Assembly: GCF_000337675.1 (NCBI RefSeq)
Contig: NZ_AOIB01000015.1
Coordinates: forward strand, 93,060 to 157,059
DNA length: 64,000 nt
Direction: 5' to 3'
From: Natronococcus amylolyticus DSM 10524
GTDB lineage: Archaea > Halobacteriota > Halobacteria > Halobacteriales > Natrialbaceae
Below, piece after piece: positions 8,821 to 17,024 of this stretch. Position numbers and translations under genes: made by a program. The notes below the pieces were generated by a model. The model was not told the origin of the DNA. It was given only the letters and a program-made list of their open reading frames with translations, and did not search any database. Within the stretch, counting starts at the first letter, position 1; every line of letters begins with the position of its first letter.

Positions 8821-10503
8821 ATGTCGGGGAGTAACGCGGTACACGACCGACTCGAGGTGGGTGACACCGACGACGTTCCGAGTCGAGCGAGGAACTTCGA
8901 GGCCGGAAAGCGCCTCGCGGAGACCGTCCGAACGACGCTCGGGCCCAAGGGGCTAGACAAGATGCTCATCACCGACGACGGGAAGGTAGCGATCACGAAC
9001 GACGGTGCGAGCATCCTCGAGCGGATGAAGCTCTCCCACCCGGTTGCGACCCTCGTCCTCGAGGTCGCCGAGGGACAGGACACCACCGTCGGCGACGGAA
9101 CGACGAGCGCGGTGTTGCTCGCAGGCGAGTTGCTCGGCGAGGCCGAAGCGCTGCTCGAGAAGGGAGTCCCGCCGGCGAAGATCACCGAGGGGTACCACCT
9201 CGCCGTCTCGCAGGCGGTCGAGTCCCTCCCGGAGCTGACCGTCCCGGTCGACCTCGCCGACGACGAGCGGCTCCGGGAGATCGCGCGAACGGTCGTGACC
9301 GGCAAGTGGGACGAGTCGGGGACCGACTTTCTCGCCGACCGGGCCGTCGAGGCCGTGCGGGCGATCGAGCGCGACGACTGCGTCGCGTTCGAGCGCCTCA
9401 CCAGGAAGACGATCCCGGGGGGCTCGTTCTACGACTCTGCGGTGATCGAGGGCCTCGTCATCGACATGGGGGAGTCCCCGACGGACGTCGTCTCGCCCGA
9501 CGCGACGCTCCCGAACCGCTACCGGGACGCGACGGTCGCCCTCGTCGACGAGGAGCTATCGATCGACACCGCCCGGGGAGTCGGCAGCGTCGACCTCGAG
9601 ACGGTCGAGGAGCTCGAGGCGCTCAGGGAGTACGAGCGAGACGCATACGAGGCGTACGCCGACACGATCGCCGGGGTCGGGGCCGACGTCGTCTTCTGTC
9701 AGCAGTCGATCGACGACCCCGTTCGCTACCTGCTCGCCGAGCGGGGAATCCTCCCGATCGAACGAACGCAGCGGGACGAACTACACAGGCTGGCCCGCGC
9801 GACCGGGGGCAAACCAGTCCCGGTAGAGAGCCTGACGCGAGCGACGACCGGGACCGCCGCGACCGTCGAACGGCGGTCGGTCGGCCCCACCGACGTGACG
9901 GTCGTCTCGGGGCTCGAAGAGCTCGAGCAGGTGTCGGTCGTGTTCCGGGGCGGAACCCAGCACGTCGCCGACGAGACCAAACGGATGCTCGACACCTGCT
10001 TCTACGCGCTGAAACTCGCGATCGAGGACGAGGCGGTCGTCCCGGGTGGGGGTGCGGCCGAGGTAGCGCTCGCCCGCGAGATCCGATCGATGGCAGCCGG
10101 CCGGTCGGGGTCCGAACAGCTCGCGGTCGAGGCGTTCGCCGACGCTCTCGAGACGATCCCGCGGACGCTGGCCGAAAGCAGCGGGTTCGGGCCGACCGAC
10201 GCCCTACTGGCGCTGCGGAACGCCCACCACGACGGCGACCACACCGCCGGACTGGACCTCGAGACCGGATCGGTCGTCGACGCGGCCGAGGCCGGTGTGC
10301 TCGAGCCGCTGTACGTCAAGCGCCAGGTGATCGCCAGCGCGGGGGAGGCCGCGAGCATGATCGTCCGCATCGACGACAACGTCCCGATGGCCCCGCGAGG
10401 CGAGGAGTCGGGTCACGATCACGACCACGATCACGGTCCCGACGGGCTGATCCGGAGCACCGAGGGATACCCCTGGGCCGTCGGTCACTCGATGGGGCAT
10501 TGA
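8821..10503 (+). CDS. Divergent thermosome (group II chaperonin) paralog with His-rich tail
   Basis: A 560-residue group II chaperonin subunit. ATP-site motifs are kept: GPKGLDKML (41-49), NDGASIL (60-66), GDGTTS (91-96), Asp391 in the position of the hydrolytic aspartate, and VPGGGAAEVALARE (407-420). The apical region (about 200-350) departs from usual haloarchaeal thermosomes, and the Gly/Met-rich C-terminus is replaced by GHDHDHDHGPDG (531-542) and a second His cluster at the very end. This suggests an accessory subunit or a specialised, perhaps metal-binding, chaperonin (inference). The start is placed at 8821 because the sequence before it is not family-like. A hypothetical gene begins one base after its stop. 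Confidence 0.88.
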   Translation: MSGSNAVHDRLEVGDTDDVPSRARNFEAGKRLAETVRTTLGPKGLDKMLITDDGKVAITNDGASILERMKLSHPVATLVLEVAEGQDTTVGDGTTSAVLLAGELLGEAEALLEKGVPPAKITEGYHLAVSQAVESLPELTVPVDLADDERLREIARTVVTGKWDESGTDFLADRAVEAVRAIERDDCVAFERLTRKTIPGGSFYDSAVIEGLVIDMGESPTDVVSPDATLPNRYRDATVALVDEELSIDTARGVGSVDLETVEELEALREYERDAYEAYADTIAGVGADVVFCQQSIDDPVRYLLAERGILPIERTQRDELHRLARATGGKPVPVESLTRATTGTAATVERRSVGPTDVTVVSGLEELEQVSVVFRGGTQHVADETKRMLDTCFYALKLAIEDEAVVPGGGAAEVALAREIRSMAAGRSGSEQLAVEAFADALETIPRTLAESSGFGPTDALLALRNAHHDGDHTAGLDLETGSVVDAAEAGVLEPLYVKRQVIASAGEAASMIVRIDDNVPMAPRGEESGHDHDHDHGPDGLIRSTEGYPWAVGHSMGH

Positions 10504-10504
10504 A

Positions 10505-11110
10505 ATGACCGAAACCGAACTCCCCCGGCTCGAGGACTGTCTCGAACTGTACGCCGCGGCCGTCGAACGGTACGGGTCGAAGCCGTTTACGGCTGCCAGG
10601 GCGAAGCGAGAGCTTGCCGGCACCCCGTCCACAGGACTGCTCGAGCTGGCCGTCGCCTACGGACTGTTCGAGTTCGACGGCGATGCCTACGCGGTTCGAG
10701 TCGAACCCGACGAGCCCGAGCGCGCGTGGCGAGCGAACGCGATCGACCGTGCCGAACGGATCCGAACTGCCGCCGTGGAACGCGCGAGCGAGCGAACAGG
10801 AGGGACCGACGGCGTGCGGGCGCTGACTCACGACTCGAGGCGGTTTGCGAGCGTCGCCGTCGGCGAGCGGGCGGCGCTCGAGGGAATCCTCGACCGCCTC
10901 GAGGGGGTTCCGCTCGAGGAGTACGACGGGATCGTCCTCCGGTCGCCGGGCGAGCACGCCAACGCCGTCCAGCGGCTCGCGGATCGGCTCTGTGAGCCTG
11001 CCGTGGCGAACGAAACGGATCTCTCGAGGCCGTTCCAGAAGGAGTCCACCGACGTCGTCGGCGACGACAAGAACGACCTGGAGTTCCGGCTCTTCCTCGA
11101 GCGGGAGTAA
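10505..11110 (+). CDS. Hypothetical protein, translationally coupled to chaperonin paralog
   Basis: A 201-residue protein I do not recognise. The first 70 residues look like a small alpha/beta or winged-helix-type unit (LYAAAVERYGSKPFTAARAK followed by LLELAVAYGLFEFDGDAYAV); the middle is a charged helix (residues 75-100), and the remainder is mixed alpha/beta with EYDGIVLRSPGEHANAVQRL. No signal peptide, membrane segment or cysteine cluster is seen. It begins one base after the chaperonin stop codon, so the two are almost surely co-expressed; it may be a partner or client-related factor, which is inference only. Confidence 0.72.
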   Translation: MTETELPRLEDCLELYAAAVERYGSKPFTAARAKRELAGTPSTGLLELAVAYGLFEFDGDAYAVRVEPDEPERAWRANAIDRAERIRTAAVERASERTGGTDGVRALTHDSRRFASVAVGERAALEGILDRLEGVPLEEYDGIVLRSPGEHANAVQRLADRLCEPAVANETDLSRPFQKESTDVVGDDKNDLEFRLFLERE

Positions 11111-11374
11111 CTACTCCTCGAGCGACTCGACGTCGTAGACGGGTTCGTTGATCGTCCAGCCGCCGGACTGAAGGTTCTGAGAGATCGTCACCCGATGGCC
11201 GTTCGGAGCCGCTGCGATGACGGAGTAGGCGTCCGTCTCGATCACTTCGTAGGGCAGCTCTCGATCGTTCACTGTCACGGTATCCCCGACGTCCAGCCCG
11301 TCGAGGCGGTCCGTGATCTCGGCCGGGGCGAGCGCGTCGTCGTCGGTCGAACTATCGGACCTCGAGGGTGTCAT
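11111..11374 (-). CDS. Small conserved hypothetical protein
   Basis: An 87-residue acidic protein of unknown function. After a disordered Ser/Asp-rich N-terminus (1-20) it shows LDGLDVGDTVTVNDRELPYE and VIAAAPNGHRVTISQN, which looks like a small beta-barrel of about 60 residues. Its stop codon is immediately adjacent to the stop codon of the convergent gene ending at 11110, with no base between. It diverges from the AhpD-like gene at 11485. Confidence 0.68.
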   Translation of the reverse strand: MTPSRSDSSTDDDALAPAEITDRLDGLDVGDTVTVNDRELPYEVIETDAYSVIAAAPNGHRVTISQNLQSGGWTINEPVYDVESLEE

Positions 11375-11452
11375 GGGTAGACGAAACCGGCGCTACCGTC
11401 TTATCTTTTGTCGGTTGCGACGGGAGCTTCCGTCCGAGCCCGATCACGGTAA

Positions 11453-11460
11453 GATATAAC
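11453..11460 (+). promoter_or_regulatory. TATA box for the AhpD-like gene
   Basis: GATATAAC ends 25 bases before the ATG at 11485, the spacing expected for a leaderless haloarchaeal transcript. It supports the inner start codon over the longer frame opening at 11368. Confidence 0.65.
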
Positions 11461-11484
11461 ATCACACGTGGTAAACGGCGAGCT

Positions 11485-12072
11485 ATGTCACCGCGACCGG
11501 AGCCACGCGATCCCGAGGACGTAGACGATGAGCGGATCCGAGAGCTGCTCGAGGAGGCCGAAACCGGCTGGTACGGCGACAGCGCGTTCTTCGGCGCGAT
11601 GGCCCACTGCCCGGAGCTGTTCGAGCACATCGTGGCGGCGTTCGAGTCGTTCGGCCGGGGAGCGAACGTCGACACCGAGCTGCTGGAGCTGATGCGGATC
11701 AAGGTCGCCGAAACCCACCAGTGTGCCTACTGCGCGACAGTCCGGACCCTCGAGGTGCGCGAGGCGGTCGCGCCGAAGGAGGACGCCGTCTTCGGCGACG
11801 TCGACGAGGGCGATCTCTCACGACGGGAGTATCTCGCCGTCTCGCTGGCCGAGGCGCTCTCGACCGATCCGCACAGGCTCTCAGACGACTTCTTCGTTGA
11901 ACTGGGCGAGGAGTTCACCGAGCAGGAGGTCGTCGAGCTCCTGCTGTTCGCCAGCCTCGAGGTGGGCCTCGATCGGTTCTGTATCGCCCTCGAGCTCCAG
12001 CCGACCGACGAGAGCGCCTACCCCGACGACGTCGACTACCCCCTCGAGAACCCGCGGCCGAAAACGTCGTAG
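11485..12072 (+). CDS. Carboxymuconolactone decarboxylase / AhpD-like protein
   Basis: A 195-residue all-alpha protein of the CMD/AhpD superfamily. The redox motif CAYCATVR (CxxC) sits at about residues 77-84 after ELLELMRIKVAETHQ, as in alkylhydroperoxidase AhpD-type proteins. The following helices (REYLAVSLAEAL, FTEQEVVELLLFASLEVGLD) complete the fold. Family members reduce peroxides or act as decarboxylases; the CxxC favours a thiol-redox role. Start chosen at 11485 from the TATA spacing and family length. Confidence 0.85.
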   Translation: MSPRPEPRDPEDVDDERIRELLEEAETGWYGDSAFFGAMAHCPELFEHIVAAFESFGRGANVDTELLELMRIKVAETHQCAYCATVRTLEVREAVAPKEDAVFGDVDEGDLSRREYLAVSLAEALSTDPHRLSDDFFVELGEEFTEQEVVELLLFASLEVGLDRFCIALELQPTDESAYPDDVDYPLENPRPKTS

Positions 12073-12249
12073 TTCGACCTTCCACGGCCGAGGCCGGAAA
12101 TTCGTAGTTGCGGACCAGGTAGGCCACGGTAGCGGGAACTCCGATCGCAGACAGGGTCGCGGGCTCGTACCTCGAACCATCACAACCCATCGCGGACACT
12201 CCGTTCGGCCGGAACGAGCGGTTATGCTCGCCGCCGACCGAGTAACACG

Positions 12250-12612
12250 ATGAGGGATCTCACAGTGACAGCGACCACGCTCACGCCGCGAATGCGAAAA
12301 CAGCAGGCGGCGCTGGAGGCGATTCCGCCGATCGAACGCTCGATCGAGGACGGCGAACTCCGGCTCGTGCGACGGTTTCGCGGGCTCACGCTCGAGCAGG
12401 CGGCCGGCTATCTCGAAGGGCTCGGCGGCGAACGAATCGGGCAGACCGAAGTCGAGGGAGACGGCTGGTTAGCCCGGCTCTCGGCGGAGAAGGTTCCGGT
12501 GGGTCCGTCGTACCGACTGACCGAAGTGACAGTAGTGTGGACCGGCCGACCCGACGCCGTCGAGCCGATCGTCCTGCAGTTCCGGCGGAAAGCGTTCCGC
12601 GCACCGGGATGA
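12250..12612 (+). CDS. Conserved hypothetical protein
   Basis: A 120-residue protein of unknown function with an N-terminal basic stretch (TPRMRKQQAALEAIPPIERS) and an alternating beta-strand pattern afterwards (ELRLVRRFRGLTLEQAAGYL, YRLTEVTVVWTGR, PIVLQFRRKAFRAPG). It is less acidic than its neighbours. A TTATGC element about 29 bases before the ATG could serve as the TATA box. No partner is evident; the HD-domain gene follows after 40 bases on the same strand and may share the transcript. Confidence 0.65.
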   Translation: MRDLTVTATTLTPRMRKQQAALEAIPPIERSIEDGELRLVRRFRGLTLEQAAGYLEGLGGERIGQTEVEGDGWLARLSAEKVPVGPSYRLTEVTVVWTGRPDAVEPIVLQFRRKAFRAPG

Positions 12613-12652
12613 GTACGGAGTCCTTATCAGCCGGTCGCCGAAACGCGACGGC

Positions 12653-13285
12653 ATGCTCGAGACCGTCCGCGACCGCGCCCGCCCGTACTTCGAGGACGCG
12701 CCACCGGCCCACGACTGGCATCACGTCCGGCGGGTCGCGGCGCTGGCCGACACCCTCGCCGCGGAGCAGGCGGCGCCCGTCGACGAGCGGATCGTCCAGC
12801 TTGCCGTCGCGCTTCACGACATCGGCCGCGAGCGGGAGGACCGCGGCGAGATCGACGACCACGCCGCCTGGGGCGCTCGAGAAGGCAGTCGAATCCTCGC
12901 CGACGTCGGTGCGAGCGAGGAGACGATCGACCGCGTCCGACACTGCATCCGCGCCCACCGCTACTCGAACGACGTCGAGCCCGAGACGCTCGAGGCCGAG
13001 ATCGTCTGCGACGCGGACAACCTCGACGCACTGGGCGCGGTCGGGATCGCTCGCGCGTTCGCTCACGGTTCGGTCATCGGGAGTCCGCTGTACGATCCCG
13101 ACGTTCCGCCCGTTGAGGACGAGACGGCTGCCGGCCGATCGCAGTACAACCACTTCTACAAGAAGATCCTCGAACTGCCCGAGCGGATGTACACCGATGC
13201 CGGCCGGGAGCTCGCGGCGGACCGTGCGACGTTCGTCCGCGAATACCTCGAGCGCTTCGAGGCAGAGGCAGCCGGCGAAGCGTAA
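12653..13285 (+). CDS. HD-domain metal-dependent phosphohydrolase
   Basis: A 210-residue HD-superfamily protein. The metal ligands are visible as His in HDWHHVRRV (20-28), the HD doublet His55-Asp56 in ALHDIGRE, His in CIRAHRYS near 106, and Asp in IVCDADNLDALG near 122. This arrangement is that of the YedJ/uncharacterised HD group rather than dGTPase. C-terminal helices (NHFYKKILELPERMYTDAG) complete the domain. Substrate unknown. A CCTTATCAG element 24-31 bases upstream is a plausible promoter, implying its own leaderless transcript. Confidence 0.87.
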   Translation: MLETVRDRARPYFEDAPPAHDWHHVRRVAALADTLAAEQAAPVDERIVQLAVALHDIGREREDRGEIDDHAAWGAREGSRILADVGASEETIDRVRHCIRAHRYSNDVEPETLEAEIVCDADNLDALGAVGIARAFAHGSVIGSPLYDPDVPPVEDETAAGRSQYNHFYKKILELPERMYTDAGRELAADRATFVREYLERFEAEAAGEA

Positions 13286-13361
13286 CCTCGTAGAGCAACA
13301 ATAAACGCAGAAGAAGTTTTTAGTACGGAGTCCCTACGGTTGCGTGCCGAGGTGAGAACGT

Positions 13362-13640
13362 ATGCATGAGAATACAATCGGACGCCGCGGACAGGACCCG
13401 TTCGATGCCCTGATCGACGTTCTCGCCGCGGTGAACCGGTACGACCTCGCGCTCGGTGTGATTCCGATCGCGTTCGTGATCACGCTGGTTGCTGCGAGCG
13501 TGTTCGGCGTTCCGGCGCCGTACGCGTTCGCGGCTGCGGCAATCGTCGGTATCGGCGTCATCGCCGACGTCTGCTACCTGAACCCGCCGGTCGACCAGGG
13601 GTCGACGGATAGGACCGACGATCGAACGGCTGCAGATTGA
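13362..13640 (+). CDS. Small two-helix membrane protein
   Basis: A 92-residue protein with two predicted membrane helices: about residues 27-50 (RYDLALGVIPIAFVITLVAA) and 52-71 (GVPAPYAFAAAAIVGIGVIA). The N-terminal 25 residues and the last 20 are polar. Function unknown. The gene lies between the HD protein and SufU with its own upstream A/T-rich stretch (GTTTTTAGTA at about 13314), so it is probably transcribed independently. Confidence 0.7.
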   Translation: MHENTIGRRGQDPFDALIDVLAAVNRYDLALGVIPIAFVITLVAASVFGVPAPYAFAAAAIVGIGVIADVCYLNPPVDQGSTDRTDDRTAAD

Positions 13641-13725
13641 TCACGCGATCCGGATGCCCGTGCATCCGATCCGGTTTTCGACGGCGTCGAGTCCCGTCGC
13701 GCCAGCTCCCGACTCCCCGGAACCC

Positions 13726-13732
13726 TTTTACA
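13726..13732 (+). promoter_or_regulatory. TATA box for sufU
   Basis: TTTTACA lies 27-33 bases before the ATG at 13759 and supports that start over the longer in-frame opening at 13654. Confidence 0.6.
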
Positions 13733-13758
13733 ACGCACAGCCGTACGCGTCTCCAACG

Positions 13759-14178
13759 ATGGGACTCGGCTCCGATATGTACCGACAGCAGATCCTCGAC
13801 CACTACAAGAACCCCCGCAACTACGGGGAGCTCGAGGATCCGACCTTCACCCACATCGGCGAGAACCCGATGTGTGGCGACGAGATTAGGATGGACGTCA
13901 GACTCGAGGACGACGATGAGACGATCGAGTTCGTCGCCTTCTCTGGAGACGGCTGTGCGATCAGCCAGGCCTCCGCGAGTATGCTCTCGGGCGAGCTCCA
14001 GGGCAAGTCCGTCGACGAACTGCTGGAGATGGACCGCGACGACGTCATCGACATGCTCGGCGTCGACATCTCGCCGATGCGAGTCAAGTGTGCGGTGCTC
14101 GCCGAGAAGGTCGCCCAGGACGGCGCGGAGATCTACCGGGGCGAACTCGACAAGGAGAGGACTTCGACCGAGGAGTAG
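13759..14178 (+). CDS. sufU: Fe-S cluster assembly sulfur-acceptor/scaffold protein SufU
   Basis: A 139-residue IscU/SufU-fold protein. The three conserved cysteines are present: Cys39 in NPMCGDEI (with Asp41), Cys66 in SGDGCAISQASASM, and Cys111 in RVKCAVLAEK. The insertion between the second and third cysteines (QGKSVDELLEMDRDDVIDML) is the SufU hallmark. It accepts persulfide sulfur from SufS, encoded at 4813. The start MGLGSDMYRQQILDHYKNPRN matches the family and has a well-placed TATA box. Confidence 0.95.
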   Translation: MGLGSDMYRQQILDHYKNPRNYGELEDPTFTHIGENPMCGDEIRMDVRLEDDDETIEFVAFSGDGCAISQASASMLSGELQGKSVDELLEMDRDDVIDMLGVDISPMRVKCAVLAEKVAQDGAEIYRGELDKERTSTEE

Positions 14179-14197
14179 CTGAGCCGATCCGTCTCCC

Positions 14198-14202
14198 TTT
14201 TT
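14198..14202 (+). terminator. Oligo-T terminator after sufU
   Basis: A TTTTT run 20 bases after the sufU stop, in an otherwise GC-rich gap between the convergent sufU and radA genes. Short T-runs end transcripts in haloarchaea. Confidence 0.4.
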
Positions 14203-14343
14203 GCCGTCGTCCGAACCGGAAATCGGTGTACCGTCGGTAGCGAGAGTCGAGAGCGACGCGTACCGCTCGAGCCGAATGCGGCTATCGCCGGACGATCGAA
14301 CGAACGCGAGAACGAAACGCGAAAACCGTGACGTCGAGGCGCG

Positions 14344-15375
14344 TTATTCGGGTTTCAGTCCGCCATCCTCGACGCGCATGACGGCCTCGCCGTCGGCGAG
14401 GTTCGGCGCGTCGACCAGGCGGACGATCCGCTTGTTCCCCTTGGACTTGCGGAGGTAGATCCGGAACGTCGACTTGTGGCCGAGGATGTTCCCGCCGATC
14501 GGCTGGGTCGGGTCGCCGAAGAACGAGTCGGGGTTCGAGGCGACCTGGTTGGTGACGATGACGGCGCAGTTGTAGAGGTTGCCGACCTTGTCGATGTCGT
14601 GGAGGTGCTTGTTGAGCTTCTGCTGGCGCTCGGCGAGCTCGCCACGGCCGACGTACTCGGCGCGGAAGTGAGCGGTCAGCGAGTCGACCGCGAGCAGGCG
14701 AACGGGGTACTCGCCCTCCTCGTGTTCGCCGGCGAGCTCCTTTGCCTTCTCCGCCAGCAGCATCTGGTGGTTGGAGTTGAACGCCTTCGCGACGTGGATC
14801 TTGTCGAGGATATCCTCGATAAGTTCGTCCATCGTCGCCTCGTTACTCGGCGTTCCCTCGATCTCGCGGTCCTCGAGGGTGGCCTCGATAACTTCGTCCG
14901 GAAGTCCCCGGACCATGTCGTCGATCCGCTCGGGACGGAACGTGTCCTCGCTGTCGATGAACATCGCGCGACCGTGGAGGCCGCCGACTTCCTTGGGGAG
15001 CTGGACGTTGACGGCCATCTGGTGGGTGACCTGCGATTTGCCGGAGCCGAACTCGCCGTACACCTCGGTGATCGACTGGGTCTCGATCCCGCCGCCGAGC
15101 AGGTCGTCGACCTCGTCGATGTGCCAGCTCATCTTGCCGATCTCGTTTCGTCGCTCGAGTACCGTGGATCCTGTCTCGAAGCCGCCGACGTCGGCGGCGT
15201 CGCGGGCCGCACGAACGATGTCCGCCGACGTCGATTCGCCGACGTCAGCCGTGTTGGAGAGTTCGGAGGGCGACGCGACGGCCAGGCTCTGGAAGGAATC
15301 GAAGCCGGCCTCGTGGAGTTTGTCTGCGGTTGCCGGTCCGACACCAGGGAGGGATTCTAGGTCTGCGTCTGGCAT
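14344..15375 (-). CDS. radA: DNA repair and recombination protein RadA
   Basis: Archaeal RecA/Rad51-family recombinase of 343 residues. The N-terminal helix-hairpin-helix domain ([19 protein letters not shown], 9-27) is followed by the core ATPase with Walker [10 protein letters not shown] (107-115) and Walker [12 protein letters not shown] (227-237). The L2 region [20 protein letters not shown] precedes the conserved C-terminal [20 protein letters not shown]. No intein interrupts it, although inteins occur in some haloarchaeal RadA genes. It is monocistronic. Confidence 0.97.
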   Translation of the reverse strand: MPDADLESLPGVGPATADKLHEAGFDSFQSLAVASPSELSNTADVGESTSADIVRAARDAADVGGFETGSTVLERRNEIGKMSWHIDEVDDLLGGGIETQSITEVYGEFGSGKSQVTHQMAVNVQLPKEVGGLHGRAMFIDSEDTFRPERIDDMVRGLPDEVIEATLEDREIEGTPSNEATMDELIEDILDKIHVAKAFNSNHQMLLAEKAKELAGEHEEGEYPVRLLAVDSLTAHFRAEYVGRGELAERQQKLNKHLHDIDKVGNLYNCAVIVTNQVASNPDSFFGDPTQPIGGNILGHKSTFRIYLRKSKGNKRIVRLVDAPNLADGEAVMRVEDGGLKPE

Positions 15376-15689
15376 TACTCACTCGTAGCAGCGGACGCCC
15401 CATAAAGCCTCGTTAACAGAGGAGTGAAAGTGAAAGTGCAAGGCGGCATCGGGGTAGTCGAAGGACGGGAGCGAAGGTTTAGGAGTTATGGCGCAGCCGA
15501 CACCGTACGGAGTGGAGGTCTGCTAGAGCAGCTCGAGGCGGATTACTGAGAACCGAGGAGAAAGCCCCGTCGTTCAGGGCGGGGATGAATCCGACAATAC
15601 CGTTCACAAACCGCCGTTCGACGGCACGGAAGGATATTCCACGCTGCGTAATCCATCCTTTCAAGTAGATTTCTCTACATAGGTTACGT

Positions 15690-16970
15690 ATGGCGAAACA
15701 GGTCGTCACCCGCACCTACACTGCTTCCATCAGGAACCAGTCACGGGTGCAAGACGACCTTGATTCGCTCGGGTTCGCTGCCTCGAAACTCTGGAACGTC
15801 GGACGGTGGACGTGTGGCCGCGTGTGGTCGGAGATCGGCCACATTCCCAGTCACGCAGAACTCACCGCCCACCTCAAGAGCCACGAACGCTACGATGACC
15901 TCCATTCTCAGTCAAGTCAGCGAGTCCTTCAAGAACTCGCTGAGGCGTTCAACGGTTGGTACGGCAAACGACGCAATGGAGACACGAGAGCGAATCCGCC
16001 CGGCTACCGCAAACACGGCGACGAACATCCACGTTCGACGGTCACATTCAAAGCCGCTGGCTTCAAACTCGATACCGAGTACGACCGCGTTCGACTCTCG
16101 AAAGGCTCGAACCTCAAGGACTACTGGTCGGACTTCATTCTCTGTGAATACCAGACCCGGCCCGACGTCGATCTCTCCACCGTGGAGAACGTCCAACAGG
16201 TTCGGGCCGTTTGGACGGGCGACGAGTGGGAACTGCAGTTCGTGTGCAAAGTCGAGACCGAAGTGGCCGACACACCGGGTGAGAAGACCGTTGGTGTCGA
16301 TCTCGGCATCAACAACTTCGCAGCACTCGCCTATGAAGATGGTCACGCCGAGCTGTACCCGCTCAGCTGCCTGAAGCAAGATGACTACTACTTCAGCAAG
16401 CGGATCGCTCGGTGTGACGACTCCGACTCCGAGCAGGCCACCCGGCTGAACCAAAAAAAGTCTCGGCGGCGCACCCACTACTTCCACACGGTCTCGAAAC
16501 ACATCGTTCAGCGATGCGTCGAGGAAGGTGTTGGAACGATCGTGGTGGGCGACCTCTCCGGTGTCCGCGAGGATGAGGAGAACGATGAGGCGAAGAACTG
16601 GGGCAAGCACGGCAACCTCGACCTCCATTCGTGGGCGTTCGACCGCTTCACCGACCTGCTCGAATACAAGGCTGAGAGAGAGGGTATCACGCTCGAAGAG
16701 GTGTCCGAGCAAGATACCTCGAAGTCGTGTTCGTGTTGTGGTCGCAAGCGTGACTCCAACCGTGTTGAACGCGGGTTGTACGTCTGCGATGAATGCGGGA
16801 TGACGGCGAACGCAGACGTAAACGGTGCCGAGAACATCCGACAGAAAGTATCTCCGAGTCCCGCCACGGATGGCGGCGATAGGAGTACCGGCTGGTTGGC
16901 ACAGCCATCGACGTTCCTGTTTGACAAGGAAACTGGTGCATTCGCACCTCAAGAACGGGTCACGTCGTAA
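15690..16970 (+). CDS. tnpB: RNA-guided TnpB nuclease-family protein (IS1341-type)
   Basis: A 426-residue TnpB. RuvC-I Asp204 is in VGVDLGINNF, the zinc-finger cysteines are C347/C350 and C366/C369, and RuvC-III Asp376 is in NADVNGAENI. At the RuvC-II site, where most TnpBs have E in a VxxEDL/ENL context, this protein reads VVGDLSGVRED, with Gly287 in the Glu position. TnpB proteins are RNA-guided DNA nucleases that use a guide RNA from the element's right end and favour element retention. The same GDL wording is, to my memory, common in haloarchaeal members, so it may be a lineage feature. The start is an ATG 106 bases after the left-end hairpin. Confidence 0.92.
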   Translation: MAKQVVTRTYTASIRNQSRVQDDLDSLGFAASKLWNVGRWTCGRVWSEIGHIPSHAELTAHLKSHERYDDLHSQSSQRVLQELAEAFNGWYGKRRNGDTRANPPGYRKHGDEHPRSTVTFKAAGFKLDTEYDRVRLSKGSNLKDYWSDFILCEYQTRPDVDLSTVENVQQVRAVWTGDEWELQFVCKVETEVADTPGEKTVGVDLGINNFAALAYEDGHAELYPLSCLKQDDYYFSKRIARCDDSDSEQATRLNQKKSRRRTHYFHTVSKHIVQRCVEEGVGTIVVGDLSGVREDEENDEAKNWGKHGNLDLHSWAFDRFTDLLEYKAEREGITLEEVSEQDTSKSCSCCGRKRDSNRVERGLYVCDECGMTANADVNGAENIRQKVSPSPATDGGDRSTGWLAQPSTFLFDKETGAFAPQERVTS

Positions 16971-17024
16971 ACCACAATATCCCAACGCGGGAATCCTCGC
17001 CCTTCGGGGCGGGGAGGATGTCAA
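16850..17024 (+). ncRNA. Probable omega RNA (reRNA) at the tnpB 3' end
   Basis: TnpB guide RNAs overlap the 3' end of tnpB and run through the right end of the element; sense-overlapping transcripts of this kind have been described for IS1341-type genes in Halobacterium salinarum. Here the region ends in the strong hairpin at 16995-17014. The guide would be read from the bases just beyond 17024, which are the antisense of the PQQ gene's 3' end. The boundaries are inferred, not observed. Confidence 0.5.

Larger units (their letters stand above)
15560..17024 (+). mobile_element. IS200/IS605-type (IS1341 group) element carrying only tnpB
   Basis: A tnpB gene is flanked by end structures typical of this group. 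The left end holds a C/G-rich hairpin at about 15564-15584 (GCCCCG ... CGGGG) within AAAGCCCCGTCGTTCAGG. The right end holds CCTCGCCC-TTCG-GGGCGGGG at 16995-17014 followed by AGGATGTCAA. There is no tnpA, no terminal inverted repeat and no target duplication, as expected for the family. The exact left boundary is uncertain by several bases. The right end lies on the stop codon of the minus-strand PQQ gene (17021-17023). Confidence 0.8.

Noticed and set aside
14344-15375. Intein in radA or ileS
   Set aside because: Both proteins are of normal length and the nucleotide-binding motifs are uninterrupted.
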